The position numbers were made by a program, and so were the translations under genes. A DNA stretch of 24,683 nt from CAZSPL01 sp964608735. GTDB lineage: Bacteria; JAJVIF01; JAPKYR01; CAZSPL01. This document shows positions 8,291-16,179 of this stretch, one piece after another; position 1 is the first letter of the stretch, and the number at the start of each line of letters is the position of its first letter. The stretch lies in contig CAZSPL010000031.1 of the NCBI GenBank assembly GCA_964608735.1, positions 1-24,683 of the forward strand, read 5' to 3'. Under the pieces are notes generated by a model. The model saw only the letters and a list, made by a program, of their open reading frames with translations, did not search any database and was not told where the DNA came from.

Positions 8291-8848
8291 TTACTTCGCC
8301 TTGTCTTTCCAGTGCTTGATCTCGAGGAGCATTTCATCGTACTTGAACTCCTTGTAGGTCGGCGACTCCTCGTTGTGGCATGTGACGCACAGTTCCTTGT
8401 CGGGGGTGAGCAATCCGTTCGCGACGGCCTTCTCTTTGTCCTTCATACTGTCCATGGTCATGTAATCCTTTCCGGCGCCATGGCAGGTTTCGCATCCCAC
8501 GCCGTCTTCCTTCTTCCATGAAGCGGCGCGGAGATCGGCTTTTTCGGTCCACGCGGTCACGTGGCACTTGAGGCATGCGTCGGCTTCCTGGGGATTACCC
8601 TCGACGCCGGCTTTCGCGGCGACTTCCTTGGACTGGTCTGACGCCAATGTCTCGAACGCCTTGGCGTGGAAGCCTTCCTTGTAGATGAGGTACTGGGTTC
8701 CGCCGACGGCGTCGACGGAATGGCATCCCTTGCAGCTTCCCACGCCGACATACTGGTGATGCACGGGCTCATCGGCGTAGTTCAGCCCGGCAAGGGCTAC
8801 GAGCAGGATGACGGTGCCGAGCAATAGCACAATTTTTCGAAGAGACAT
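8291..8848 (-). CDS. Tetraheme c-type cytochrome, cytochrome c554-like
   Basis: A 185-aa protein with an N-terminal hydrophobic signal/anchor (residues 6-23) and four CXXCH motifs: CKGCH (39), CLKCH (92), CETCH (119) and CVTCH (154). The phrases GVGSCKGCHSVDAVGG and GVGCETCHGAGKDY are typical of the cytochrome c554 / multiheme c family (GxxSCxxCH near the N-terminus, CExCHGPG later). It should be a periplasmic electron carrier or small oxidoreductase. Its 3' end carries its own terminator, so it is a single-gene unit. It starts with ATG after AAAGGAGCGATTGAAAG on the minus strand. The redox partner is unknown; the formate dehydrogenase in this window is one possibility. Confidence 0.9.
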   Translation of the reverse strand: MSLRKIVLLLGTVILLVALAGLNYADEPVHHQYVGVGSCKGCHSVDAVGGTQYLIYKEGFHAKAFETLASDQSKEVAAKAGVEGNPQEADACLKCHVTAWTEKADLRAASWKKEDGVGCETCHGAGKDYMTMDSMKDKEKAVANGLLTPDKELCVTCHNEESPTYKEFKYDEMLLEIKHWKDKAK

Positions 8849-8875
8849 CTTTCAATCGCTCCTTTCAAAAAGAGA

Positions 8876-8905
8876 GATATATCTCAACGCAGGCGTCAAG
8901 ATCAA
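8876..8905 (-). promoter_or_regulatory. Candidate promoter with an overlapping palindrome, upstream of the tetraheme cytochrome
   Basis: On the minus strand TTGATC (8905-8900) is separated by 18 bp from TATATC (8881-8876). A perfect 12-bp palindrome GAGATATATCTC (8874-8885) covers the -10 and could be an operator. The promoter match is modest. Confidence 0.3.
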
Positions 8906-9079
8906 TGCGATAAAGAATCGGCCCTCCTCATGGGCACATTTATGCCCTCCCGCCGGAGGATGTCATCCCCATCGGGGAGAATTCCACATCCCCTGCGAAG
9001 GGCTTGAAAGTATAAAAGGAAACGCCACCGCGTGCAAGCCGTCGGCGACGGCGCGAGGAAGGGGGTTGTCCGCGCGTTG

Positions 9080-9088
9080 TGGTAGAAT
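9080..9088 (+). promoter_or_regulatory. Candidate extended -10 element for the HEAT-repeat lipoprotein
   Basis: TGGTAGAAT fits the extended -10 form TGN-TATAAT with one mismatch. The predicted start of transcription is about 20 bases before the ATG at 9116. No good -35 is visible. Confidence 0.35.
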
Positions 9089-9115
9089 ATCCTATATATG
9101 CCCGGGAGGGAAGCT

Positions 9116-9841
9116 ATGAAATTATTGCATTTTGTACTGATTATCTCATTGATGATATTCTCCGTCTCATGCGGAAGCGGCGCGAAGCAGCCGGCCCAGG
9201 GGAGCGCTGATAACGCCGGGGCCGGGGTATCCGGCGGGGATGTCGCAAGCCAGGCGGATACCGGGATTCAGGGCGACGATTCGGGCGGTTCGCCATATGG
9301 AGTGCGGGATGAACTCGGCGACATGCTCGGTGACGATGAAGAGGTCGCGCGGGTGGCGAAGTTCCGCGAGTTCGCCGATACTTTGAAGCTTGTCGAGGAC
9401 CTTTCGTCGGCCGAGGTTGAAGAGCAGGCGAAGGCGATGAACGAGTTGATGGCGATGGGTCCAACCGCGGTTGAGGGACTCAAGGTGAGCCTTACTCATG
9501 ACGACCCGATGATACGCGTGAAGGGTGCGATGGCGCTCGGCAAGCTCGGGGAGATTGCGTCGGACGCGGTGCCGGAGCTTATCGACGCGTTGTCCGATGA
9601 ATACGGGCCGGCGAGGGTCGAGGCCGCGACCGCGCTCGGCAATATCGGCGCGGCATCGCAGCCCGCGCTCGCGAGATTGCGGGAATTGGAGCAATCCGAC
9701 CAGTATATGGAAACGGTCACGGCCGAGAAAGAGGGGGAAGCGTTCGCGGAGGAAGTGTTCCCGGTACGTCTCGCCGCGCGCCAGGCGATAGCCATGATCA
9801 ACCGCGCGTTGAGAGAGCAAGTGGGGGGTTCCGGCTCATAG
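9116..9841 (+). CDS. Lipoprotein with HEAT/PBS-lyase-type repeats
   Basis: A 241-aa protein. A hydrophobic signal ends in a lipobox-like FSVSC with the lipidation cysteine at residue 19, followed by a low-complexity Gly/Ser/Ala linker. The C-terminal half has alpha-helical HEAT-type repeats: one around LTHDDPMIRVKGAMALGKLG and a second around ALSDEYGPARVEAATALGNI. Such repeats usually bind other proteins. I chose the ATG at 9116, behind GGGAGGG, over the ATG at 9098 because the signal peptide then starts at the first residue. It stands alone between a divergently transcribed cytochrome gene and a convergent pseudogene, so its partner is unknown. Confidence 0.75.
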   Translation: MKLLHFVLIISLMIFSVSCGSGAKQPAQGSADNAGAGVSGGDVASQADTGIQGDDSGGSPYGVRDELGDMLGDDEEVARVAKFREFADTLKLVEDLSSAEVEEQAKAMNELMAMGPTAVEGLKVSLTHDDPMIRVKGAMALGKLGEIASDAVPELIDALSDEYGPARVEAATALGNIGAASQPALARLRELEQSDQYMETVTAEKEGEAFAEEVFPVRLAARQAIAMINRALREQVGGSGS

Positions 9842-9937
9842 GCTTTTGACAAAACATCATAAATGTGAGATATATATTTATGGACGGTCCGTTGACTGTC
9901 GGCGAGGATCCTGGGAAACCAGGGCTTCTTGCTATTT

Positions 9938-10677
9938 TCAGGGCTTTCTTATCAACCCCCAGCCTTTTATATGACCAACGGGGTTCCTTCTTATTTTGGG
10001 TTCAATTATATCCCACAATGGGTCGGTTCCATATGCACAGCGATTCCTGATGGGAACTGCCACGAGATCCGCGATTTCCAGGCCCGGCTCACATGCATCC
10101 TTGGGCACAATTTCCAATTCCCAGATCTTTGATTTAATGTCCGATGCATCTAAATGATGTGAGCCATAAGAAGTAATTTCCTCGAACTTGGCCCTGAACT
10201 TGTTATCTTCTTTTTTACCTCTTTTCTCAGCGATACAGTGAATGTTATCGAGCGGTGTTCCCCTGCTTTCAAAAAAACCCGCTCTAAAATACATTCAAGG
10301 GCATAATGGTATGGATTCCAGCTTGCTGAACCGTAGGTGTCTAAAAGAACTCTCTTATCAACAACGCAGGCAATAATCTTGGCTGTTATTTTAGAAAGAG
10401 CGTCTTTTAGGTCGGTGTTGAAATTCCTTCGCAATTCCGGATTTCGCAGGAATTTGAACGGGCCGTCTTTTGAGCGGATATTATACAAATGGAGCGGCAC
10501 ATGAGCGTGCCCAAGATATTCGCGTTTGAACTCGGCTATCTGCGTTTTTACAGTTTCATACTTCTCATTATCGAATAAACAAGCCGCAAGGCAAAACAGC
10601 GGGTTCTCCTCATTAGGTACTTTCAAGGCATGTGTACCACTTTCATCTATGAATACATAGAGCCTTTTCAAGGGCAA
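9938..10677 (-). pseudogene. DUF3800 protein gene with a one-base frameshift
   Basis: Two overlapping minus-strand frames together make one DUF3800 protein of about 245 aa. The N-terminal part holds the family start KRLYVFIDESGT, with the acidic DE. The C-terminal part holds GLEIADLVAVPI, the typical last motif. They meet at a run of seven A (10271-10277; T on the coding strand). One more T would join ...LERVF to FESRGTPL and restore the full protein. The likely start is TTG at 10671 behind GAAGGA; TTG at 10677 is too close to that site. DUF3800 proteins are RNase H-fold-like proteins often found on mobile or defence islands. The patch is AT-richer than its neighbours and directly follows selC, suggesting transfer. 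It could be a decayed gene, a slippage-switched gene or a sequencing error. Confidence 0.8.
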
Positions 10678-10745
10678 TCCTTCGCACCGGGAATTTTATC
10701 AGACTATTATATCAAAGGGCTACAATGCACTTGGTAAACATAAAA

Positions 10746-10838
10746 CGGAGAGGGAGGGAATCGAACCCCCCACTGACGGTATTATCCGCCAGCATCCGGC
10801 TTTGAAGGCCGGTAGGCACACCAGCACCTATCCTCTCC
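10746..10838 (-). tRNA. selC: tRNA-Sec (anticodon TCA)
   Basis: Read on the minus strand, the acceptor arm GGAGAGG pairs with CCTCTCC, followed by discriminator G at 10746. The anticodon arm is CCGGC-CTTCAAA-GCCGG with anticodon TCA. There is a long variable arm with a 7-bp stem (CTGGCGG/CCGTCAG) and a T arm with loop TTCGATT. The length of 93 nt, the UCA anticodon and the long extra arm identify tRNA-Sec. CCA is not encoded. It lies 82 bases after selB, in the same direction. It is charged with serine, converted by SelA and delivered to in-frame UGA by SelB. Confidence 0.97.
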
Positions 10839-10871
10839 GCGCATGTTTTCATCCTGTTTTCAAGGAGCGAT

Positions 10872-10877
10872 ATTATA
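10872..10877 (-). promoter_or_regulatory. Candidate -10 box for selC
   Basis: A perfect TATAAT on the minus strand lies between selB and selC, about 34 bases before the tRNA 5' end. The -35 position is poor. It could allow selC to be made independently of the long selenium operon transcript. Confidence 0.4.
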
Positions 10878-10920
10878 ACCTATGCGACCCGAAACGGTTA
10901 GCTGTGGTCGGGCGTAGCAT

Positions 10921-12852
10921 CTATTTCTTCAACCTTCTGATGTCGCCGTCGCGTACGATTATCTCCTCGTCCTCGAAATACTGCAGAAGCGGTATCGCGA
11001 ATTTCCGCGTCGTGCCGAGATGCTCCCGGAACTCGCTCACCGACGCCTCGCCCTTCGACCTGAGATAATCCACCGCCTTTTTCCGTATCCATTCAATCGC
11101 CTTGCCGCTGAAAATAATACCGCCCGGGGTGTTCACCAGTTGCCCCGATTCGAGAAGATGTTCCACTATGCTCCGCACGCGCTTCTTGTCGACCGGGAGG
11201 TCGCGCTTGAATTCGTTCAACTGCCTCGGAGTGGCCGAATTCCCGACGTGTTCGAGAAGGATATCCATCGTAAGCTTGTCGGCATCGGAGAATTCCGATG
11301 CGAAACCCGGGATGATGTATGTCGAATCGACTTCCTTGATACGCCCCGCCTTGATGCCTTCATCGATGCTTTCCTGCACCACCTGCAGCGGAAGCTCGAC
11401 GCCGGTGAACGCTTCGATGCCCTTCACGATGCCCTTTAGCGTCACGCCCTTGGCCAGCAGCGGATGCGCCGCGTGATGCGCTTTCATCGATTTCTCGATG
11501 GTGGCCGCTATCCGTTCCCTGTTCTCGGGCAGCGTGAAATACCGCCGCACGCCGTCGCCGTAAACGCGCGCGCCATCGCCGCCGGACAATTCCGCCATCG
11601 CCCCGTCGACGCTTTCCCCGCCGACGTTCAGTTGTTTCAGAAGGTGCGTGAAGTTTATCCCGTATGGCGTTTTCGAAATCTCGTGGCGTATCGCCTGCAC
11701 GAGTCCCGCGCCAACCAGCTCACCCACCTTCCCGGCGGCGATTTCGCGGTTCCGCTGATGCTTCAGCGGATGCGCATCGAGCACTTCCCCGCCGCCGATG
11801 GTGTCTTCCTGCGTGGCATTGCGAAGTATGAACCGGTCTCCCGCGCTGAGCGCGAGCTGCTGGTTGAATCGAAACTGCACCACTGCCGACTCGCCGGGAC
11901 CGAGGGTCTGCGCGTCGAGCGGCACGACCCGCGCGGCGACTTCGGCTGTGCCGATATGAACATGCGCCTGGCTCCCGTTGACAAGCGGACTGAAATCACC
12001 GGGCAGAAGCTCGACGCGGGCATCGAACATGTATGTCGCTTCGAGCGAATCCGGTTCCGCCAGTACATACCCGCGCTCGATGTCTTCCTTGTCGACGCCG
12101 ACGAGGTTGATGGCCACGCGCCGCCCCGGACCCGCGCTCTTTGCCTGTTCGCCGTGTATTTGTATCGTTCGCACCCGCGCGCGCTTGTCCGGGGGAAGTA
12201 TGGCAACCTCATCCCCTTCCTTCACCTCACCGGCGAGTGTCGTGCCGGTGACGACGGTACCCGCCCCCTTGATGGTGAAAACGCGGTCGATGGGCATGCG
12301 GAACCGTTCGCCGAGGCTGCGCGGATTTACGGTGGAGGCGATTTCGTCGAGCGCCTTCACCAGCGCGTCAAGCCCTTCGCCGGTGACCGCGGATACGGGG
12401 ATAATCGGTGCGCCTTCGAGGAATGTCCCCGCGATGAGGCACTCGACGTCGTCGACCGCCAGCTCGCGCAGCTCTTCATCGACGAGGTCGATCTTATTCA
12501 GCGCCACGAGTCCCGCCTTAACGCCGAGAAGCCGTGCGATATGCAAATGTTCGATGGTCTGCGGCATGACGGCGTCATCGGCGGCGATGACCAGCATCAC
12601 GATATCGATCCCGTGCGCCCCGGCGGCCATGTTTCGTATGAACCGCCTGTGGCCGGGTACGTCGATGATGCCGAGCTCTATCCCGCTCGGAAGCATGTAA
12701 TGCGTGAAGCCGAGGTTGATCGTGATGCCGCGGTCTTTTTCTTCGCGGGTGGTGTCGAGGTCGATCCCGGTAAGCGCCTTGATGAGCGACGTCTTGCCGT
12801 GGTCGATATGCCCGGCTGTTCCGAGAACGAGATATGGAGCGGCTTCGGTCAC
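10921..12852 (-). CDS. selB: Selenocysteine-specific elongation factor SelB
   Basis: A 643-aa GTPase that brings Sec-tRNA-Sec to the ribosome at UGA codons marked by a SECIS hairpin. The G motifs are clear: GHIDHGKTS (14-22), RGITI (41-45), DVPGH (64-68) and NKIDL (119-123). EF-Tu-like domains II and III follow, then a long C-terminal winged-helix region (about 380-643) that binds SECIS RNA. The length agrees with bacterial SelB. I chose GTG at 12852, which overlaps the selA stop in GTGA and has AAGGAG just upstream inside selA. A longer open frame to 12978 has no SelB-like sequence and lies wholly inside selA. Confidence 0.96.
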   Translation of the reverse strand: MTEAAPYLVLGTAGHIDHGKTSLIKALTGIDLDTTREEKDRGITINLGFTHYMLPSGIELGIIDVPGHRRFIRNMAAGAHGIDIVMLVIAADDAVMPQTIEHLHIARLLGVKAGLVALNKIDLVDEELRELAVDDVECLIAGTFLEGAPIIPVSAVTGEGLDALVKALDEIASTVNPRSLGERFRMPIDRVFTIKGAGTVVTGTTLAGEVKEGDEVAILPPDKRARVRTIQIHGEQAKSAGPGRRVAINLVGVDKEDIERGYVLAEPDSLEATYMFDARVELLPGDFSPLVNGSQAHVHIGTAEVAARVVPLDAQTLGPGESAVVQFRFNQQLALSAGDRFILRNATQEDTIGGGEVLDAHPLKHQRNREIAAGKVGELVGAGLVQAIRHEISKTPYGINFTHLLKQLNVGGESVDGAMAELSGGDGARVYGDGVRRYFTLPENRERIAATIEKSMKAHHAAHPLLAKGVTLKGIVKGIEAFTGVELPLQVVQESIDEGIKAGRIKEVDSTYIIPGFASEFSDADKLTMDILLEHVGNSATPRQLNEFKRDLPVDKKRVRSIVEHLLESGQLVNTPGGIIFSGKAIEWIRKKAVDYLRSKGEASVSEFREHLGTTRKFAIPLLQYFEDEEIIVRDGDIRRLKK

Positions 12853-14243
12853 TCGAACTCCTTGAAACGTGATGCAATCGCTTCGACATCGCCGGGGAGG
12901 AGGGTGAGAACATTTATAACATAGATCCCCTTCTGGAAATACCCCACTAACGGCGGATTGCCGGTTCTGAGCGCGCAATCGAGGTCGCCCGGCTCGATTC
13001 CGGAGGGCTCAATTGTAACGAGTTTCGATGCGAATTCCTGTCCCGGTACCGAGCCTCCACCGAAGGAGCTAACGCCATCGATGACTTCGACTTGCCATTT
13101 CGTTTGGGCCTTGCGGATTTTGCCGGCAAGCTCATCGGCGGTCGATGCGAGGTCATCCATGGTTCGCCTGCGCAACCATTCCATCTCGCCGGGCCCGGTT
13201 GATGAATTTCCCTTCAGATGTTCGAGCAGCGTAACATAAAGCCCCGATGCGACGAGCTTATCGATTCGCACCACGCGCCAGAGGGGACTCTTTCGCAATG
13301 GTTCGATGTATTTCTTCGTGCCGAGCGCGATGCCCGCCTGCGGTCCCCAGAGCAATTTATCGCCGGAGAATGTGACGACATCGGGTCCCTCGGCGAGGCT
13401 TCCGGCGATGTCCGGCTCGTCTATTCTATTGCCTTCCTCCGGGGCGACATAGCCGCTTCCAAGGTCGAGCACGACCGGGATGCCGTGTTTTTTCCCGAGG
13501 GCGACGAGTTCGGCGGTGCTGATTTCCTGGTGGAAACCGACGACGCGGTAATTCGATGTGTGCGTTTTTAGAAGCAGCGCCGTGTTGTCGTTGATTGCGG
13601 CTTCGTAGTCCCTCAAATGGACGCGGTTGGTGGTGCCGACTTCGCGCAGGATGGCCCCCGACTGCGCCACGACATCGGGTACGCGGAACGAGCCGCCGAT
13701 CTCGATAAGCTCGCCCCGGCTCGTGATGACTTCCTTCCCTCTCGCGATGGTATTGAGCGTGAGCATAACGGCGGCGGCGTTGTTGTTGACCACGGTCGCC
13801 GATTCGCAATCGAAAAGCGCGAGCAGAAGGCGTTCGAGATATATATCGCGGCGCGTACGGGTGCCGCTTACGAGGTCAATCTCGAGGTCGCAGTAAGAGC
13901 CGGCCGCTTCGGAGACTGCATCGTGGGCGGCTTTGGAGATGATGGAGCGTCCGAGGTTGGTGTGAAGCACGATGCCGGTGCCGTTGATGACCCTCGCGGG
14001 ATGCACCCGGTCGAGCGCGTGAAGGCGTTCGACGGCCATCGCCGCGACCTGGGCGGGGGCAGTGGGTTCGGCGCGTTTGCCTTTGGCGACTTCTTCCCGA
14101 AGCCCGTCAATCACTTTCCGCACAATGCGAACCACGGCATCGCGACGGTATTCATCGAGCGCCGGTTTCAGTTCCGCCGACTGGAGCACTTTCTCCACCT
14201 GAGGAAGCATCGATGCGCGTTTATCATCTTTTTTATCCGCCAT
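12849..14243 (-). CDS. selA: L-seryl-tRNA(Sec) selenium transferase SelA
   Basis: A 464-aa PLP enzyme that turns Ser-tRNA-Sec into Sec-tRNA-Sec using selenophosphate. The PLP lysine is K296 in SGDKLLWGPQAG, a SelA signature, and INGTGIVLHTNLGRS (about 87-100) is another. The length matches the family. The start ATG overlaps the selD stop by one base (TGATG), and the selB GTG overlaps its stop, so selD-selA-selB are tightly coupled. Confidence 0.97.
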   Translation of the reverse strand: MADKKDDKRASMLPQVEKVLQSAELKPALDEYRRDAVVRIVRKVIDGLREEVAKGKRAEPTAPAQVAAMAVERLHALDRVHPARVINGTGIVLHTNLGRSIISKAAHDAVSEAAGSYCDLEIDLVSGTRTRRDIYLERLLLALFDCESATVVNNNAAAVMLTLNTIARGKEVITSRGELIEIGGSFRVPDVVAQSGAILREVGTTNRVHLRDYEAAINDNTALLLKTHTSNYRVVGFHQEISTAELVALGKKHGIPVVLDLGSGYVAPEEGNRIDEPDIAGSLAEGPDVVTFSGDKLLWGPQAGIALGTKKYIEPLRKSPLWRVVRIDKLVASGLYVTLLEHLKGNSSTGPGEMEWLRRRTMDDLASTADELAGKIRKAQTKWQVEVIDGVSSFGGGSVPGQEFASKLVTIEPSGIEPGDLDCALRTGNPPLVGYFQKGIYVINVLTLLPGDVEAIASRFKEFE

Positions 14244-15280
14244 CAGCAGGCCACCTCGACCTTACCGGGGTGCTCAGCCACGACTTCGCCGATTATCGCT
14301 GCGCCGCCGTCAGTGCCGCCGAGCTTGTCCACCAGTTTGCGGGCGGCGTCGGGCGGAAGCGCGATGAGCAGCCCGCCCGATGTCTGGGCGTCGTTCACGA
14401 TTATCGTCTGTTCCTTCGAGCATCCGGCATATTCGACCCTTCCCGCGAAATGTTTCATGTTACGCTTGGAGCCGCCGGGGTAGTATCCGGCCTTCACGAA
14501 ATCCTCGACGCCGGGAAGCAGCGGCACCTTGCCGTAATGGATTCGAATTCCCGCGCGCGCTTTATGCACGATATCCAGCGCGTGTCCGACGAGTCCGAAC
14601 CCGGTCACATCGGTCGCGGCATGGGCGCGCAATTCCACCATCGCTTCGCTCGCGGCCTTGTTGAGGCGGCACATCTGGTCGAGGAGAATCGTGTATGTTT
14701 TTTCATCGACGAGGCCGTTGCTGTTTGCTGTGACGGTGATACCGGTGCCAATGGGTTTCGTCAGGACGAGCGCATCGCCCACTTCCGGCGTGTCATGCCT
14801 GATGATTTTATCGGGATGCACGATGCCTGTCACTGCCAGGCCGTACATAATTGTATCGCCAAGGATGGTATGCCCGCCGATGATGACGGCGCCTGCTTCG
14901 GTCATCTTGTCGTGCCCGCCGGTGAGGATATCCGCCATCATCTTCGGGTCTTCGCCATGCGGAGAGGCGAACAGATTCAGGCCGGTTATCGGCTTCGCTC
15001 CGACGGTGTAAATATCCGACAACGCATTCGCGGCGGTAATCTGTCCAAAGCGATATGCATCGGCCACGAGTGGCGGGAAATAGTCGACCGACTGCACTAC
15101 GGCGATGTCGTCGGATATTTTATAAATGCCGACATCGCCGGAATCAGCCAGCCCCATCAGCAGATCGGGATGGTTTCCCACCGGCACCATTTTCAGGAGG
15201 TCATCGAGCTCACACGGGCCCATCTTGGCAGCTCACCCTCCGGCGGAGACCTGTATCGATTTTATCTTTGACGAATCCAT
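14243..15280 (-). CDS. selD: Selenophosphate synthetase SelD, itself a selenoprotein (in-frame UGA)
   Basis: Makes selenophosphate from selenide and ATP. The plain open frame starts at 15223 and lacks the catalytic N-terminus. Reading upstream in frame gives ATG at 15280, then fifteen codons ending ...VSAGG, UGA at 15235-15233, then AAKMGPCELDDLL. This matches the family's GG(C/U)AAK active-site block, so UGA is Sec16. Residue 19 is the conserved Lys. Full length is 345 aa, the usual size, against 326 without it. The ATP-binding and family motifs follow (DDIAVVQSVDYFPP, NALSDIYTVGAKP, TDVTGFGLVGHA). The ribosome-binding site before 15280 is weak (GAGCGGA); an in-frame TTG lies two codons upstream. 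A hairpin 11 nt after UGA fits a SECIS. Confidence 0.93.
15206..15235 (-). promoter_or_regulatory. Candidate SECIS element of selD
   Basis: After the UGA (15235-15233) and an 11-nt spacer, GGGCCC (15221-15216) pairs with GAGCTC (15211-15206) with one G-U pair and one C-A mismatch around a GTGT loop. G is first in the loop, as bacterial SECIS loops need. The spacing is the same as in the formate dehydrogenase SECIS of this window. The stem is less perfect than that one. Confidence 0.55.
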
Positions 15281-15314
15281 ATCATTCAAATCCGCTCAGC
15301 CTGTATCCGGTTAA

Positions 15315-15560
15315 TTATAAGCCCTTTGCATCGGACGCATCCACGCTTCCCGCAATCGCGATACCCGCGCGGGTGAGAAGCTCCGATGCATCGCCGAATT
15401 GCCGCGCATCAATTAGAAGCGCCACACCGCAATCGGATGAAATGCTTCGCGGCACCGGCACCACCTGCGGCCTGTAACCGGCATCGAGCAACAGCTTCTC
15501 GGCGGACATCACATAATGCGTGCTCTGAAAAAGTATCAGCTTGCCGACATCATCACTCAA
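15315..15560 (-). CDS. DUF3343 protein, putative Se/S carrier-like
   Basis: A small 81-aa protein of the DUF3343 family, annotated as putative Se/S carrier-like. Visible features are FQSTHYVMSAEKLL near the N-terminus, PVPRSISSDCGVALLI in the middle with a single conserved cysteine in the (S/T)xCG segment, and a short hydrophilic end. It begins at TTG (15560), overlapping the yedF stop in TTGA; no better in-frame start is near. It lies between yedF and selD in the selenium operon, which supports a job in handling reduced selenium or sulfur. The biochemical role of the family is not established. Confidence 0.8.
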   Translation of the reverse strand: MSDDVGKLILFQSTHYVMSAEKLLLDAGYRPQVVPVPRSISSDCGVALLIDARQFGDASELLTRAGIAIAGSVDASDAKGL

Positions 15561-16156
15561 GGCGCAACAACCCTCGACGCGCTCGTAAGCGTCTGAAGTA
15601 TATCAAACATGTTGGAGATACTTCCCACCTTGAGATGCTCCGCGCGGTTATAGAAATTCAGACACGTACCGCAGCTCAATATCTCGACGCCCATCCCCTC
15701 GAGATGCTTCAGCGAATCCACTATCGGTTCATCGCCGCTCGTGAGTAGTACGCCGGAATTCACGAAGATAACGTGCGACGGAAGCGGACTGGCATCCTTG
15801 ATGGTATTGATGAACGCCTTGATGAGAATCGCGCCGAGTTCATCATTTCCCTTCCCCATCGTGCTGGAACTGATATAGATGACGTGCGGTGAGCCGATTG
15901 CTCCGTGTGGCATTTCACACGCGTTTGATTGAACCTTCACTATTTCCACGACGTAATAATCATCCTTCTCGACAATTTCGGCTTTGCCCCCGGCTTTCCT
16001 GATTGAGTCCCGGACATTCCCCGCCTGCACCGGTGTATCTACGAGCGCATCGAGCCGGGCGCCGTCGGGGGCCTTGTCATAGCTTTCCCGTGTCATCGTC
16101 ACCGGTTTGGGGCATGAATATCCACGGGCATCAACGATTATCGGTTTATCGGGCAC
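15557..16156 (-). CDS. yedF: Selenium metabolism protein YedF (TusA-like + DsrE-like domains)
   Basis: A 199-aa two-domain protein. Residues 1-75 are a TusA/SirA-like domain with the CPKP motif (Cys15). Residues from about 85 on are a DsrE/F-like domain containing HVIYISSSTMGKGNDELG and LSCGTCLNFY. This arrangement is the YedF family of selenium metabolism proteins, found beside selD in many Sec-using bacteria. It likely accepts persulfide or perselenide and passes it on. The start is GTG at 16156 with AGGAGAA upstream, 23 bases after the desulfurase gene. The next gene overlaps its stop. Confidence 0.92.
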   Translation of the reverse strand: MPDKPIIVDARGYSCPKPVTMTRESYDKAPDGARLDALVDTPVQAGNVRDSIRKAGGKAEIVEKDDYYVVEIVKVQSNACEMPHGAIGSPHVIYISSSTMGKGNDELGAILIKAFINTIKDASPLPSHVIFVNSGVLLTSGDEPIVDSLKHLEGMGVEILSCGTCLNFYNRAEHLKVGSISNMFDILQTLTSASRVVAP

Positions 16157-16179
16157 AGCGTTCTCCTGAATGTAATTGG

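Noticed and set aside
8137..8319. A 60-codon plus-strand frame
   Set aside because: It runs through the terminator stem-loop and the end of the cytochrome gene; no ribosome-binding site.
9865..10050. A small plus-strand frame opposite the DUF3800 remnant
   Set aside because: Shadow of the pseudogene with no supporting signals.
9842..10745. A mobile element integrated at selC with flanking att repeats
   Set aside because: I found no second copy of the selC 3' end and no integrase. Only low GC and position point to transfer.
11464..12924. A 486-codon open frame on the plus strand across selB
   Set aside because: Antisense shadow of selB, with no recognisable protein features. GC-rich codons give long opposite frames.
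12853..12978. N-terminal extension of SelB
   Set aside because: It lies inside selA in another frame and has no SelB-like sequence. GTG at 12852 has a ribosome-binding site and the normal N-terminus.
14243..15223. SelD starting at the Met at 15223
   Set aside because: This start removes the catalytic block. The frame upstream of the UGA gives a proper SelD N-terminus.
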